This document shows positions 1-6,486 of a stretch of DNA of 9,712 bases, piece by piece. The position numbers and the translations under genes were made by a program. The stretch's first letter is position 1; each line of letters opens with the position of its first letter. The notes below the pieces were generated by a model. The model saw only the letters and a program-made list of their open reading frames with translations. It was not told the DNA's origin and searched no databases. Source of the stretch: an uncultured Oscillospiraceae bacterium (lineage in GTDB: Bacteria; Bacillota; Clostridia; Oscillospirales; Ruminococcaceae). The DNA lies in contig CAJTMU010000086.1 of the NCBI GenBank assembly GCA_910577365.1, positions 1 through 9,712 on the forward strand, given 5' to 3'.

Positions 1-92
1 CATGAAAAGGTTCCCTTTATATCATAATCTGTAAAAGGATTTCCGTTGGTTTTGCCTGAAAAAGCAAGTTCTAAAGTATCCCAGCGTTCCAT
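1..92 (-). CDS. DUF5060-type glycosidase, N-terminal fragment (runs off the left edge)
   Basis: Only the first 30 codons are inside the window, starting MERWDTLELAFSG and continuing with NGNPFTDYDIKGTF. A WDxxEL strand, then GNPF, then a DxxxxxTF strand is what I recognise as the start of the DUF5060 beta-sandwich. In that family it usually precedes a DUF4038/TIM-barrel glycosidase domain (apiosidase-like and related plant-polysaccharide enzymes). The start is well supported: GGAGG lies 7 bases upstream and a TTGAAA-N17-TATAAT promoter lies further up. There is no signal peptide, so the enzyme is probably cytoplasmic and would act on imported oligosaccharides, unlike the lipoprotein enzymes in the neighbouring operon. 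The catalytic domain is not visible, so substrate and GH family cannot be assigned. It could also be a stand-alone DUF5060 protein. Confidence 0.7.
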   Translation of the reverse strand, partial: MERWDTLELAFSGKTNGNPFTDYDIKGTFS

Positions 93-99
93 AATAAAA

Positions 100-104
100 C
101 CTCC
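100..104 (-). promoter_or_regulatory. RBS of the DUF5060-type gene
   Basis: GGAGG on the minus strand, 7 bases before the ATG at 92. This fixes the start codon of the left-edge gene. Confidence 0.75.
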
Positions 105-115
105 AAACTTTTTTG

Positions 116-145
116 AGCCTTCGACAATTCAATTAAGGCTTTTTT
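116..145 (+). terminator. Hairpin with T-tract (terminator-like on plus; leader hairpin of the minus gene)
   Basis: AGCCTT (116-121) pairs with AAGGCT (135-140) and is followed on the plus strand by five or more T, the shape of a short Rho-independent terminator. No plus-strand gene ends here. On the minus strand the same hairpin lies in the 5' leader of the DUF5060-type gene, about 12 bases upstream of its RBS, where it could affect translation or simply be neutral. The stem is only 6 bp with a 13-base loop. Confidence 0.35.
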
Positions 146-174
146 ATTATAACGTAACACATATCATATTTCAA
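146..174 (-). promoter_or_regulatory. Promoter of the DUF5060-type gene
   Basis: TTGAAA (169-174) and TATAAT (146-151) on the minus strand, separated by exactly 17 bases. It points to the ATG at 92 and suggests that this gene is transcribed separately from the upstream GH43/binding-protein operon. Confidence 0.65.
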
Positions 175-203
175 TATAATCTATAACAATCCCTTTTTTA
201 TAC

Positions 204-369
204 TAGGGGCTATCTGAAAAGTCGCAATTTGCACAATTTCTACTAACTGCGGACGCTTTCTGCGTCAAAAAATGCTCGAAATACTTTAGTATTTCTCCGC
301 TTTTTTCCTTGAAATCGCCACGCATTTTGCGAAATTGCACAAAATTGCTTAGTTTTCAGATACGCCCTA
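204..369. mobile_element. MITE-like element with long terminal inverted repeats, TA-flanked
   Basis: The ends TAGGGGCTATCTGAAAA (204-220) and, on the other strand, TAGGGCGTATCTGAAAA (369-353) match closely. The match continues inward through GCAATTT and GCACAATTTC, giving inverted repeats of about 37 bases. Each end abuts a TA, compatible with the TA target duplication of IS630/Tc1-mariner transposition. The interior holds nested palindromes: GACGC/GCGTC (252-266), and GAAATACT/AGTATTTC (278-295) embedded in a longer A-run/T-run stem (about 266-306). There is no coding potential, so it is a non-autonomous element or a palindromic intergenic repeat. The family is not recognised, and a copy elsewhere in the genome would be needed to prove mobility. 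Confidence 0.6.
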
Positions 370-371
370 AT

Positions 372-422
372 CTCTGTTTTGACTGTAGACAAAATATAAC
401 AAAGTCTACAGTCAAAACAGAG
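372..422. repeat. Perfect 19-bp inverted repeat (hairpin 1)
   Basis: CTCTGTTTTGACTGTAGAC (372-390) is exactly complementary to GTCTACAGTCAAAACAGAG (404-422), with a 13-base A/T-rich loop. It begins two bases after the MITE-like element. The T-run expected of an intrinsic terminator is missing on both sides. Function is unknown; it may be a terminator of unusual type, an RNA-stability hairpin or a minimal repeat element. Confidence 0.7.
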
Positions 423-435
423 TTACATACTAAAC

Positions 436-487
436 ACTAATATCGGTTTAAAAAGCCATTTTATCCACTTTTTAAACCGATATTAGT
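436..487. repeat. Perfect 20-bp inverted repeat (hairpin 2)
   Basis: ACTAATATCGGTTTAAAAAG (436-455) is exactly complementary to the segment at 468-487, with a 12-base loop. Size and geometry match hairpin 1, 13 bases away, but the sequence is unrelated. Minus-strand transcripts leaving the binding-protein gene would have to read through both. Confidence 0.7.
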
Positions 488-508
488 ATTAAACTCAGGT
501 AAAAGCAA

Positions 509-547
509 ATCACGCAAAGCGGTGCGGTCAACACAACTTTGCGCGAT
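509..547. repeat. Imperfect inverted repeat, 10 of 11 bp
   Basis: ATCACGCAAAG (509-519) faces CTTTGCGCGAT (537-547) across a 17-base loop. It is the third hairpin in the gap between the binding-protein gene and the DUF5060-type gene. No T-tract follows, and no function can be assigned. Confidence 0.4.
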
Positions 548-595
548 CTGAACTAAAATATCATGCGAAAGCCATTCACCGAGTATTTGTGCGTT

Positions 596-650
596 ATACC
601 AATCTTTAATCAAGGTATAGACAAATAATGCGGCGATCAAAGATTGGTAT
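596..650. promoter_or_regulatory. Inverted pair of operator-like motifs behind the binding-protein gene
   Basis: ATACCAATCTTTAATC (596-611) and GATCAAAGATTGGTAT (635-650) are inverted copies differing by one base, 23 bases apart. The right copy touches the stop codon of the binding-protein gene at 650-652. The same 16-mer, read as GATTAAAGATTGGCAT with one change, occurs just downstream of the promoter of the divergent regulator at 6580-6595. That makes a regulator binding site plausible. As RNA it would fold into a long stem after the stop codon, so a 3'-end hairpin is the main alternative. Confidence 0.45.
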
Positions 651-2173
651 TATTCCGCCAATGCCTTTGCAAGATCATCACGGTAAGGCTGGATAATAGC
701 TTCTATAGCCTGTTCCTGCGATTCAAGGATCTGGGTGTATGAGGAAGAGTAGTAGACGGGTCCGTCAAAAAGAGAACTTTCCCCACCGATAAGAATATTT
801 TCCATATTGGTTCCCATTCCGAGACAGCCGTCAAACATATAGGTAAATTTACCGGGATCCTTCATATCATAAACAATCTGCATCTGTTCCTCGTCCCATG
901 TGGCTTTCCACTTGCGTTTTCTTTGCGTATTGCATTCCGGACAGACGGACAGATCATTATCGCCGTTTCCCGGAAAATCGTATTTACAGCCGGGACATTT
1001 GTCGTAATAAACGGGAGTGGTATCAGTATTTTTAGCGTAGTTCTCAGCCAGTATATCCGGATCGGTTTCATAAATTCTGTCGCAAAGGATCCAAGAAACA
1101 GCACCCTGAACATTTGGCGCGCCTGCGGGAACTATAAAACCGTAAGACGTTCCCGGAGTATAGTACTTATCCGACTGCGGGTCTCTTGGCAAAGGAAGCT
1201 CCACTATTTTATTCTCGTCCATAAGCCCCTTGTTGAAGAACGATTCCTGAGCGCTCGTATATCCCCATCTTCCCATCACGAGGAACAAAAGATTTCCGTC
1301 GATAAACGCGTCGGCAGGGTTAACGTAGCCTTCACCGACAAGACCCGTCTTCTTCATATCGGAGAGAAACGTCATTGCGCGCTCAACATCGGGATTCCTG
1401 AAATTGTTGATGATCTCGGTGCCAGTAATATCAATGACCTTTACGCCGGCAGTGTTGGCAAACATCATACTTGTCCAGCTTCCGCCGGTAAATCCGATAT
1501 GCTCCTCACTTTTATCGACCCATTTTTTGTTAAGTTCTTTAAAAGTATCCCAAGTCCAATTGTTGTTCTTGTACAACTCAATAGGACTGTCAAGTCCCGC
1601 TTCGATTATATTTGCCTCATTATAGACAATTACGAAGTTAGGCTCGATACCTGAAGGGTAGTAATAATGCTTTCCCGCATAGTTATAGGATTCAATAACT
1701 TCTTTTTCATCCACCCACATCTCCGAATCCATATCCAGCCATTCGTCAAGAGGCGTATACATATTTTTTGACATACCGTACGGATATGACATCCAGTCAT
1801 ATCTCACTATATCCGGAGAGTTGCCGGTAGCTATAAGCTGTCCCAGCTTGTCGAAATAAGCGGTACCCGATGAGGTAATCTCGGTGTCGAATGTACCGCC
1901 GAAGCGCTGTGCCAGCATTTCAACCATAGGCTTCGAGGTTTCATTCAGGTCATAATAGCAAAGAGCGTGTACATGACCGGCGGTTTTTTTAGGATCATAC
2001 TTGGGGCCTGTGCCGACGATATTGCTTTCATCAATCTCGTCAACTTCATTCGCCATTCCGCTGTAATCTACTTCGTTGTCAAGATTTTCGGTGGTGGTGA
2101 CCGTTGTCTGCGATGTGTTATCGGGATCCTTTCCGCCGGAGCAGGCGGAAAGCAGAGTCAGACAAAGACACAT
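650..2173 (-). CDS. Extracellular sugar-binding lipoprotein of an ABC transporter (family 1 type), with zinc-ribbon insertion
   Basis: This reads as a family 1 (carbohydrate-type) solute-binding protein of about 500 residues. It has a lipobox LSAC at residues 8-11, an acidic/Thr-rich linker to about 60, then periplasmic-binding folds I and II. Typical pieces are SGTAYFDKLGQLIATGNSPD (101-120) and a W-rich ligand cleft. It should be membrane-anchored and deliver oligosaccharides to permeases that are not in this window. Residues 393-414 carry CPGC and CPEC, a zinc-ribbon-like insertion unusual for such proteins. The visible start at 2173 has no RBS and lacks a basic n-region. A perfect AGGAGG and ATG at 2205 would add MKTKTKVISIL but are one base out of frame, so a base is missing in an A-rich tract or the gene is frameshifted. 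It is the last gene of the GH43 operon. Confidence 0.85.
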   Translation of the reverse strand: MCLCLTLLSACSGGKDPDNTSQTTVTTTENLDNEVDYSGMANEVDEIDESNIVGTGPKYDPKKTAGHVHALCYYDLNETSKPMVEMLAQRFGGTFDTEITSSGTAYFDKLGQLIATGNSPDIVRYDWMSYPYGMSKNMYTPLDEWLDMDSEMWVDEKEVIESYNYAGKHYYYPSGIEPNFVIVYNEANIIEAGLDSPIELYKNNNWTWDTFKELNKKWVDKSEEHIGFTGGSWTSMMFANTAGVKVIDITGTEIINNFRNPDVERAMTFLSDMKKTGLVGEGYVNPADAFIDGNLLFLVMGRWGYTSAQESFFNKGLMDENKIVELPLPRDPQSDKYYTPGTSYGFIVPAGAPNVQGAVSWILCDRIYETDPDILAENYAKNTDTTPVYYDKCPGCKYDFPGNGDNDLSVCPECNTQRKRKWKATWDEEQMQIVYDMKDPGKFTYMFDGCLGMGTNMENILIGGESSLFDGPVYYSSSYTQILESQEQAIEAIIQPYRDDLAKALAE

Positions 2174-2213
2174 GAGTATTGATATGACTTTGTTTTTGTT
2201 TTCATTTGGATAA

Positions 2214-2219
2214 CCTCCT
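2214..2219 (-). promoter_or_regulatory. RBS of the binding-protein gene, pointing to ATG 2205
   Basis: AGGAGG on the minus strand, 8 bases before the ATG at 2203-2205. It is the strongest RBS in the operon and decides that translation was meant to begin at 2205, not at the internal ATG 2173. Reading from 2205 hits TGA after 15 codons unless one base is restored. Confidence 0.75.
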
Positions 2220-2233
2220 TTTTTATCTTCAAG

Positions 2234-2263
2234 TATCGAAAATCTTAATTCATTTTTTCGATA
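2234..2263. repeat. Intercistronic hairpin between GH43 and binding-protein genes
   Basis: TATCGAAAA (2234-2242) pairs perfectly with TTTTCGATA (2255-2263) across a 12-base loop. It lies between the GH43 stop codon (2280) and the RBS of the binding-protein gene. It may act as an RNA-processing or stability element that lets the binding protein be made at a different level from the enzymes. There is no clear T-tract, so full termination is not expected. Confidence 0.4.
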
Positions 2264-2279
2264 ACATGAATTTATTAAT

Positions 2280-4043
2280 TTAACGTATTATTTTGTTGTC
2301 TACTCTGAAAAAGTCCACATCTGCATAACCGCCGGGCGTTTTTGTTGAAAAATTAAATATTGCGTATCGGTATCCCATAAAATGCAGCCCATAATAATTC
2401 ATATGGAGTACGTTTCCAATCTTAGTCCAGTTTTCACCGTCAAGACTGTAATAGAAATACGCCTTATCCGCCGCGTTGATGTAATCGCAGTCAACGCGCA
2501 GATAAACCTCGTTTTCCGTAATCTCGACGCGTTCCGTTTCAAATTCCTTTTCGACGCTGTCATTGTCATTATACCATACCGATATGATATACTTTTTTCC
2601 GTTCTCGATTTTTACTCCCACATATCCGTATTTTTCGGCAAAAGCGGAAAGCCCCGATATATCGCCCTCTTTCATGCCTGCGGTATCAAGCTTGATATAC
2701 GCGCTGCACTCCGGACCGAAGGTGCGCTGAGTTAATGTGTTTCTCGCTTCGGTAACGGTATTGTAAACGCTACCGGTTTTCAGTCTCAGATAACCTTCTC
2801 TTTCGGTCAGCGACCAAAGACGGTTGTCGGGATTATGATTCCACTGCCATTCCAAAGCGAGATTGGAGCCGTTATAATCGTTTTCACCGGCCTCTTCAAG
2901 ACTTTCGGCGAAGCTGTGATACGGTCTTACGATCTGCGAATTGATAAATTCATCGCTTGTAACTATGCTCTTAAGTTCTTGTTTTGCAAACGGAATCTTA
3001 GCGGTTTTAGGCGCTTTTCCGTCAACCCCGACAACGGGCCAGTCATCCTCCCATATCATTGGCATTAAGACGGGAGCTCTGCCTACCGCGCCGTGGTCTT
3101 GAAACAAAAGACAATACCAATTTCCGTCGGCGTCATCAATGATTCCGCCCTGGGCAACACCGTCATTTCTGAAATCAATGTTATCGTCAAGAATTATTTT
3201 CATTTCCCACTCGCCGTCAAGTGATTTGCTTCTGTAACAAAGCTGGGTTCTTCTTTGATTGGGCGGCCATGTGATAATAAAAATATAGTAATATCCGTTG
3301 ATTTTATAGGCGTGGGCGCCTTCGGCAAGACAGCCGCTGACAAGCCCCGCGTCTTTGATAATTATTCTGTCGGTTTCGGGTTTGACAGCGCTTAAATCCT
3401 CTTCCAGTTCAATGCACCTTATCTGACCTCCTCCGTAGATAAGATATACCTTTCCGTCATCGTCAAACAAAAGGCTCATATCGTGGAATCCCTTGTCAAA
3501 CTCGAATCTTTCCCACTTTCCGTTTTCTATGTCCTTTGTATAATAAATATATGTTTTACCGGTAGCATAGGAAAGAAATCCCACATAGAAAATACCGTTA
3601 TTGTGACGAATCGTTGCCGCCCACTGACCTTGTCCATAATTGTGCTTACCGTTTCTGAGAGCCAAATTATCGGCGTCGTCAAGAGTATTATAAACATAAT
3701 TTACTATTTCCCAGTTTACCAGGTCATATGATTTCATTACGGGACATCCGGGAGACAGGTGCATGGTCGTGGATACCATGTAATATGCGTCGTCAACGCG
3801 AATAAAGTCAATGTCCGGAACATCGGCAAAGATTACTGGGTTGGTATAGTTTCCGTTGCCGTCATCGGTTGAGGTAATTGTGGATTTCACTATGTCGGCG
3901 TCAATCATTTCCTTTCCTCCTTCGGGTAATTCGGGAAGATATTGTTTTGGAATCGGCGAATTTAAGATCGGCTCCGCACTGCACGAGGCCAATATTACCG
4001 CTGTTGTCGCCAGCGCAGTAATAAAGCAGATAACTTTTTTCAT
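2280..4043 (-). CDS. GH43 beta-xylosidase/alpha-L-arabinofuranosidase, lipoprotein
   Basis: A 587-residue surface lipoprotein. The signal MKKVICFITALATTAVILAS ends in the lipobox LASC (C21). Residues about 66-360 form the five-bladed GH43 propeller; NPVIFADVPDIDFIRVDDA and STTMHLSPGCPVMKSYDLVN resemble the GH43_12-like group with xylosidase/arabinofuranosidase activities. Predicted catalytic residues by motif are base D77, pKa-modulating D188 (FHDMSLLFDDDG) and acid E241 (LAEGAHAY). Residues about 395-585 resemble the C-terminal concanavalin-like sandwich (GH43_C2/DUF1349 type) found on such enzymes. It probably removes xylose or arabinose from xylan-derived oligosaccharides outside the cell. 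The start lies 26 bases after the upstream GH43 stop with only a weak Shine-Dalgarno, so translation may be coupled. Exact substrate is not determinable from sequence. Confidence 0.9.
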   Translation of the reverse strand: MKKVICFITALATTAVILASCSAEPILNSPIPKQYLPELPEGGKEMIDADIVKSTITSTDDGNGNYTNPVIFADVPDIDFIRVDDAYYMVSTTMHLSPGCPVMKSYDLVNWEIVNYVYNTLDDADNLALRNGKHNYGQGQWAATIRHNNGIFYVGFLSYATGKTYIYYTKDIENGKWERFEFDKGFHDMSLLFDDDGKVYLIYGGGQIRCIELEEDLSAVKPETDRIIIKDAGLVSGCLAEGAHAYKINGYYYIFIITWPPNQRRTQLCYRSKSLDGEWEMKIILDDNIDFRNDGVAQGGIIDDADGNWYCLLFQDHGAVGRAPVLMPMIWEDDWPVVGVDGKAPKTAKIPFAKQELKSIVTSDEFINSQIVRPYHSFAESLEEAGENDYNGSNLALEWQWNHNPDNRLWSLTEREGYLRLKTGSVYNTVTEARNTLTQRTFGPECSAYIKLDTAGMKEGDISGLSAFAEKYGYVGVKIENGKKYIISVWYNDNDSVEKEFETERVEITENEVYLRVDCDYINAADKAYFYYSLDGENWTKIGNVLHMNYYGLHFMGYRYAIFNFSTKTPGGYADVDFFRVDNKIIR

Positions 4044-4069
4044 TTTTTACCATTTCACTTTCATGAGAA

Positions 4070-6211
4070 TCAGTCTTTGAACTCAAGCCCGCTTACAGTT
4101 ATATTATAAGTTATTGAAGTATATGGAATTTCCTCTCCGCCGGACATGAGCGCCAGTCGGTAACCTATCCATTCTATATCCGATTCCGCCGCAAAAATTC
4201 CAAGATCTTCCGTGCCGTAAATGAGCGCTCCTATTTCCGAACCGCACCAGCCGTTTTCAAGCCCGTTTTCCGAGTTGCTTGAAGGATCAAGCTCAACATT
4301 TACCGGTATTTCAACGTCGCCGTTTTCGGTTTCAAGCGTTAGCGATTTTACAAACACTTTATATTCCGCGCTGACATCTGTGTTTATAAAGCCGATGTTT
4401 ATCACGTCGCTTTCTTTGTCAAAGGCCGAGGATTTTATCGAATAGTCTCCGTTTTTTGAAATATCATACTTTGCGGAAGGGCTTGGTCCCGGCTCGGCTT
4501 GACCTGAAATCACCATTGTTTTGTAAGGTATATCGGTAGAAGCGATCTCTTCCTCCGGACGGAGCTGTTCGTCGCCCTTTCCGAATCTCCAGGACTTAAG
4601 CTCGATATCGGAGTCGGAAAAAACAAAATAAATATCGTGATTTCTTCCGTCAAACTGCTTGAATCCGTCGGAACGTATTTTTGCATAATCGGGACAATCA
4701 AATTCAACAAAGGCGACGGATTCCGAAGAAATATCGTCAAGACGAACCTCGATTCTTCCCTTTCCTTTGACTTCCGCAATAAACTCTGAGGCTCCATAAC
4801 CGAAATCCGCGCCTCTTACATATATCCATGCTCCCTTTGCGGTGCTTTTCGCGGCAGGATCGGTCACTTTTTCATATCCGATATCCGCGCTTGTAAACAT
4901 CAAAGCGCCGCTGTTGTAATTATACGGATCAACCAGCTTTATCTGCGCAACGCCCTTTTTGCTCGCCGCTGTAATAGGAATTTCGCCCGTTTTCGCATCC
5001 ATAGGAAGGTAATCCACCATCATACTGCGGAATCCCGCCGTTCCCGCCATAAGCTCCTCCAAAAGAAGAGTATGATGAATGATGTAATTTGTGCCTTTAA
5101 ACTCCAGAAAATGAGTGTGGTTGTTAGCCCAGCGGAGTCCCGAAACACCGTTGGCGTTTTCTCCGGCGTTGTAGAAATAAGCGCCCCTGTATTCCCAGCT
5201 GTCAGCGTCAAGCGGTGTTTTCGTGGTCATGTAAGCCATGCTGCAGGCAGGCGGAACATCGAAGCCTTCATATTCCTCCCAACCTTTTTTGTGATCCTGC
5301 CAGTCATTGCAATATGTATAATAATATACTCCGTCAATATAATTAAGCTCGCTTGCCTCATTGAAGAAAGGTGCGTCTATTGACACAAAGTCGCTGTCAA
5401 GGGAGAGCATATCTTTTCCAAGACGCACTATTTTCGGAATATTTGAATGAACGCTGTCCGCAGGAGAACCGCCGCCGAAGCTGAGCCAACCCACTCCGTT
5501 TTCGTCAATGCACACGCCGGGATCAAAGGGCGCGGGACAATTGGTTAATCCGGGCATATTCTGATAGATCAAAGGTTCACCCAACGGATCGCTCCACGGA
5601 CCGACGGGATCGGTGGAGGTGATTACGCCGACGCCCGCGCCGCTGTTGGAAAAATAAAGATAGAAATGGGTGAGTCCATCCTCTTCGACACGGGAAACTA
5701 TTGACGGCGCCCATGAATTGTATATCCACGGAGCCACATCCCCCACTTCGATCCTTCCGTGATATATCCAGTTCACCATATCGTCGGTAGAAAATACCAC
5801 AAGGGATTTAATGAAAGCATAATCGTTTTTGGTTCCTTCCTCCGACTGCTGATGATCATTTGTGCCGTAAACGTAAAGTCTGCCGTTATATTCCACCGCG
5901 GTCGGGTCGGCACAGAATATATTTGACGAAATCGGATTAGCGTTAAGCTCGGTTTTGTACGACTTTCCGCTGACGCTGTCAATTATTATTCCGTTGTTTA
6001 AACTGTCCATAATTTTCTTCTCCGTAAACGCGTTGTTTTCGCTGCCGGCAGCGTCCGAAACGGTAATATTTGAAATTTCCGAAGTATCGGAAACGGAAAC
6101 GCCGCCCGAAGTTACGGTATTATCGTCTTCGGCTGTATTTTCGGAACACCCCGAAACCGTGAGCAAAGCGGCCGCACATAGCAGCGCGATAGGTTTGTTA
6201 ATCGTTTTCAT
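4070..6211 (-). CDS. GH43 arabinofuranosidase/xylosidase with CBM6-like module, lipoprotein
   Basis: A 713-residue first gene of the operon. The start at 6211 is chosen because AAGGAG (6221-6226) lies 9 bases upstream and the product begins MKTINKPIALL with a lipobox VSGC (C22); reading further upstream only extends into an inserted repeat. An acidic, Ser/Thr-rich linker (23-65) precedes a GH43 propeller (about 88-415). Predicted base is D102 (CADPTAVEYNGRLYVYG), modulator D230 (APFDPGVCIDENG) and acid E285 (FFNEASEL). The organisation resembles arabinoxylan arabinofuranohydrolase-type GH43-CBM6 enzymes. Residues about 422-545 look like a CBM6 beta-sandwich (GRIEVRLDD, then WRFGKG). Residues about 560-713 form a further beta-rich domain I do not recognise, possibly another carbohydrate-binding module. 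Likely role: debranching arabinoxylan or cleaving arabinan at the cell surface. Confidence 0.88.
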   Translation of the reverse strand: MKTINKPIALLCAAALLTVSGCSENTAEDDNTVTSGGVSVSDTSEISNITVSDAAGSENNAFTEKKIMDSLNNGIIIDSVSGKSYKTELNANPISSNIFCADPTAVEYNGRLYVYGTNDHQQSEEGTKNDYAFIKSLVVFSTDDMVNWIYHGRIEVGDVAPWIYNSWAPSIVSRVEEDGLTHFYLYFSNSGAGVGVITSTDPVGPWSDPLGEPLIYQNMPGLTNCPAPFDPGVCIDENGVGWLSFGGGSPADSVHSNIPKIVRLGKDMLSLDSDFVSIDAPFFNEASELNYIDGVYYYTYCNDWQDHKKGWEEYEGFDVPPACSMAYMTTKTPLDADSWEYRGAYFYNAGENANGVSGLRWANNHTHFLEFKGTNYIIHHTLLLEELMAGTAGFRSMMVDYLPMDAKTGEIPITAASKKGVAQIKLVDPYNYNSGALMFTSADIGYEKVTDPAAKSTAKGAWIYVRGADFGYGASEFIAEVKGKGRIEVRLDDISSESVAFVEFDCPDYAKIRSDGFKQFDGRNHDIYFVFSDSDIELKSWRFGKGDEQLRPEEEIASTDIPYKTMVISGQAEPGPSPSAKYDISKNGDYSIKSSAFDKESDVINIGFINTDVSAEYKVFVKSLTLETENGDVEIPVNVELDPSSNSENGLENGWCGSEIGALIYGTEDLGIFAAESDIEWIGYRLALMSGGEEIPYTSITYNITVSGLEFKD

Positions 6212-6220
6212 AAGAGCATA

Positions 6221-6226
6221 CTCCTT
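6221..6226 (-). promoter_or_regulatory. RBS that fixes the start of the first GH43 gene
   Basis: AAGGAG on the minus strand, 9 bases before ATG 6211. It excludes the longer in-frame starts at 6397 and 6229, which lie inside or next to the inserted repeat and would spoil the signal peptide. Confidence 0.75.
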
Positions 6227-6257
6227 CATGGCAAAAAATTCCCGCCTAATTTCTTTG

Positions 6258-6436
6258 TTAAGGCAACACCGCACATGATTGAGTGTGGATTGCGCCGTCA
6301 GATTTTTCGTAAGCTTGTATAAATCCGACGCAGATATACCAACGTATTTCAAGGATGATTTGTGCAAGATGACGGAAAATATGTAAGTAAGCCGCACGCA
6401 AAGCCGTCAGGCGGTCATTGCGCTGGGTTGCCTTAA
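6258..6436. mobile_element. MITE-like element in the leader of the GH43 operon
   Basis: The ends are TTAAGGCAACACCGCAC (6258-6274) and, on the other strand, TTAAGGCAACCCAGCGC (6436-6420), matching at 14 of 17 positions. The element is about 179 bp. The ends sit in TTAA/TA context, compatible with TA-duplicating transposition of the IS630/mariner kind. No transposase reading frame is present. It lies between the operon -10 (6455-6460) and the first start codon (6211), so it is transcribed as most of the 5' leader. The family is not recognised. The termini differ from the element at 204-369, so it is a second family. Confidence 0.6.
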
Positions 6437-6454
6437 GTAACTTAACTTAAATAA

Positions 6455-6483
6455 ATTATACATATAAAAAAAGCCAAAGTCAA
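6455..6483 (-). promoter_or_regulatory. Promoter of the GH43/GH43/binding-protein operon
   Basis: TTGACT (6478-6483) and TATAAT (6455-6460) on the minus strand with a 17-base spacer. Transcription should begin near 6448 and give a leader of about 237 bases, most of it the inserted repeat. The near-consensus sequence suggests a strong promoter that may be controlled by repression or catabolite control rather than needing an activator. Confidence 0.7.
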
Positions 6484-6486
6484 CAG

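Noticed and set aside
372..487. Paired hairpins as a CRISPR array or tRNA-like genes
   Set aside because: The two units are unrelated in sequence, there are no regularly spaced direct repeats, and neither folds as a cloverleaf with a CCA or T-loop motif.
923..1654. Plus-strand 243-codon open frame opposite the binding-protein gene
   Set aside because: It lies antisense to a gene with clear family features, has no RBS or recognisable domain, and is explained as a shadow of the coding strand.
2161..2205. 15-codon peptide from ATG 2205 as a real leader peptide coupled to ATG 2173
   Set aside because: One restored base turns it into a standard lipoprotein signal in frame with the gene, a simpler explanation than translational coupling; a deliberate leader peptide is not excluded.
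2405..2420. A further copy of the operator core (CCAATCTTAG) inside the GH43 coding region
   Set aside because: Only an 8-base match within a coding sequence, with no inverted partner; compatible with chance.
6212..6397. Longer N-terminus of the first GH43 enzyme (start at 6397)
   Set aside because: It reads through the inserted repeat, has no RBS and would bury the lipoprotein signal; AAGGAG and ATG at 6211 fit far better.
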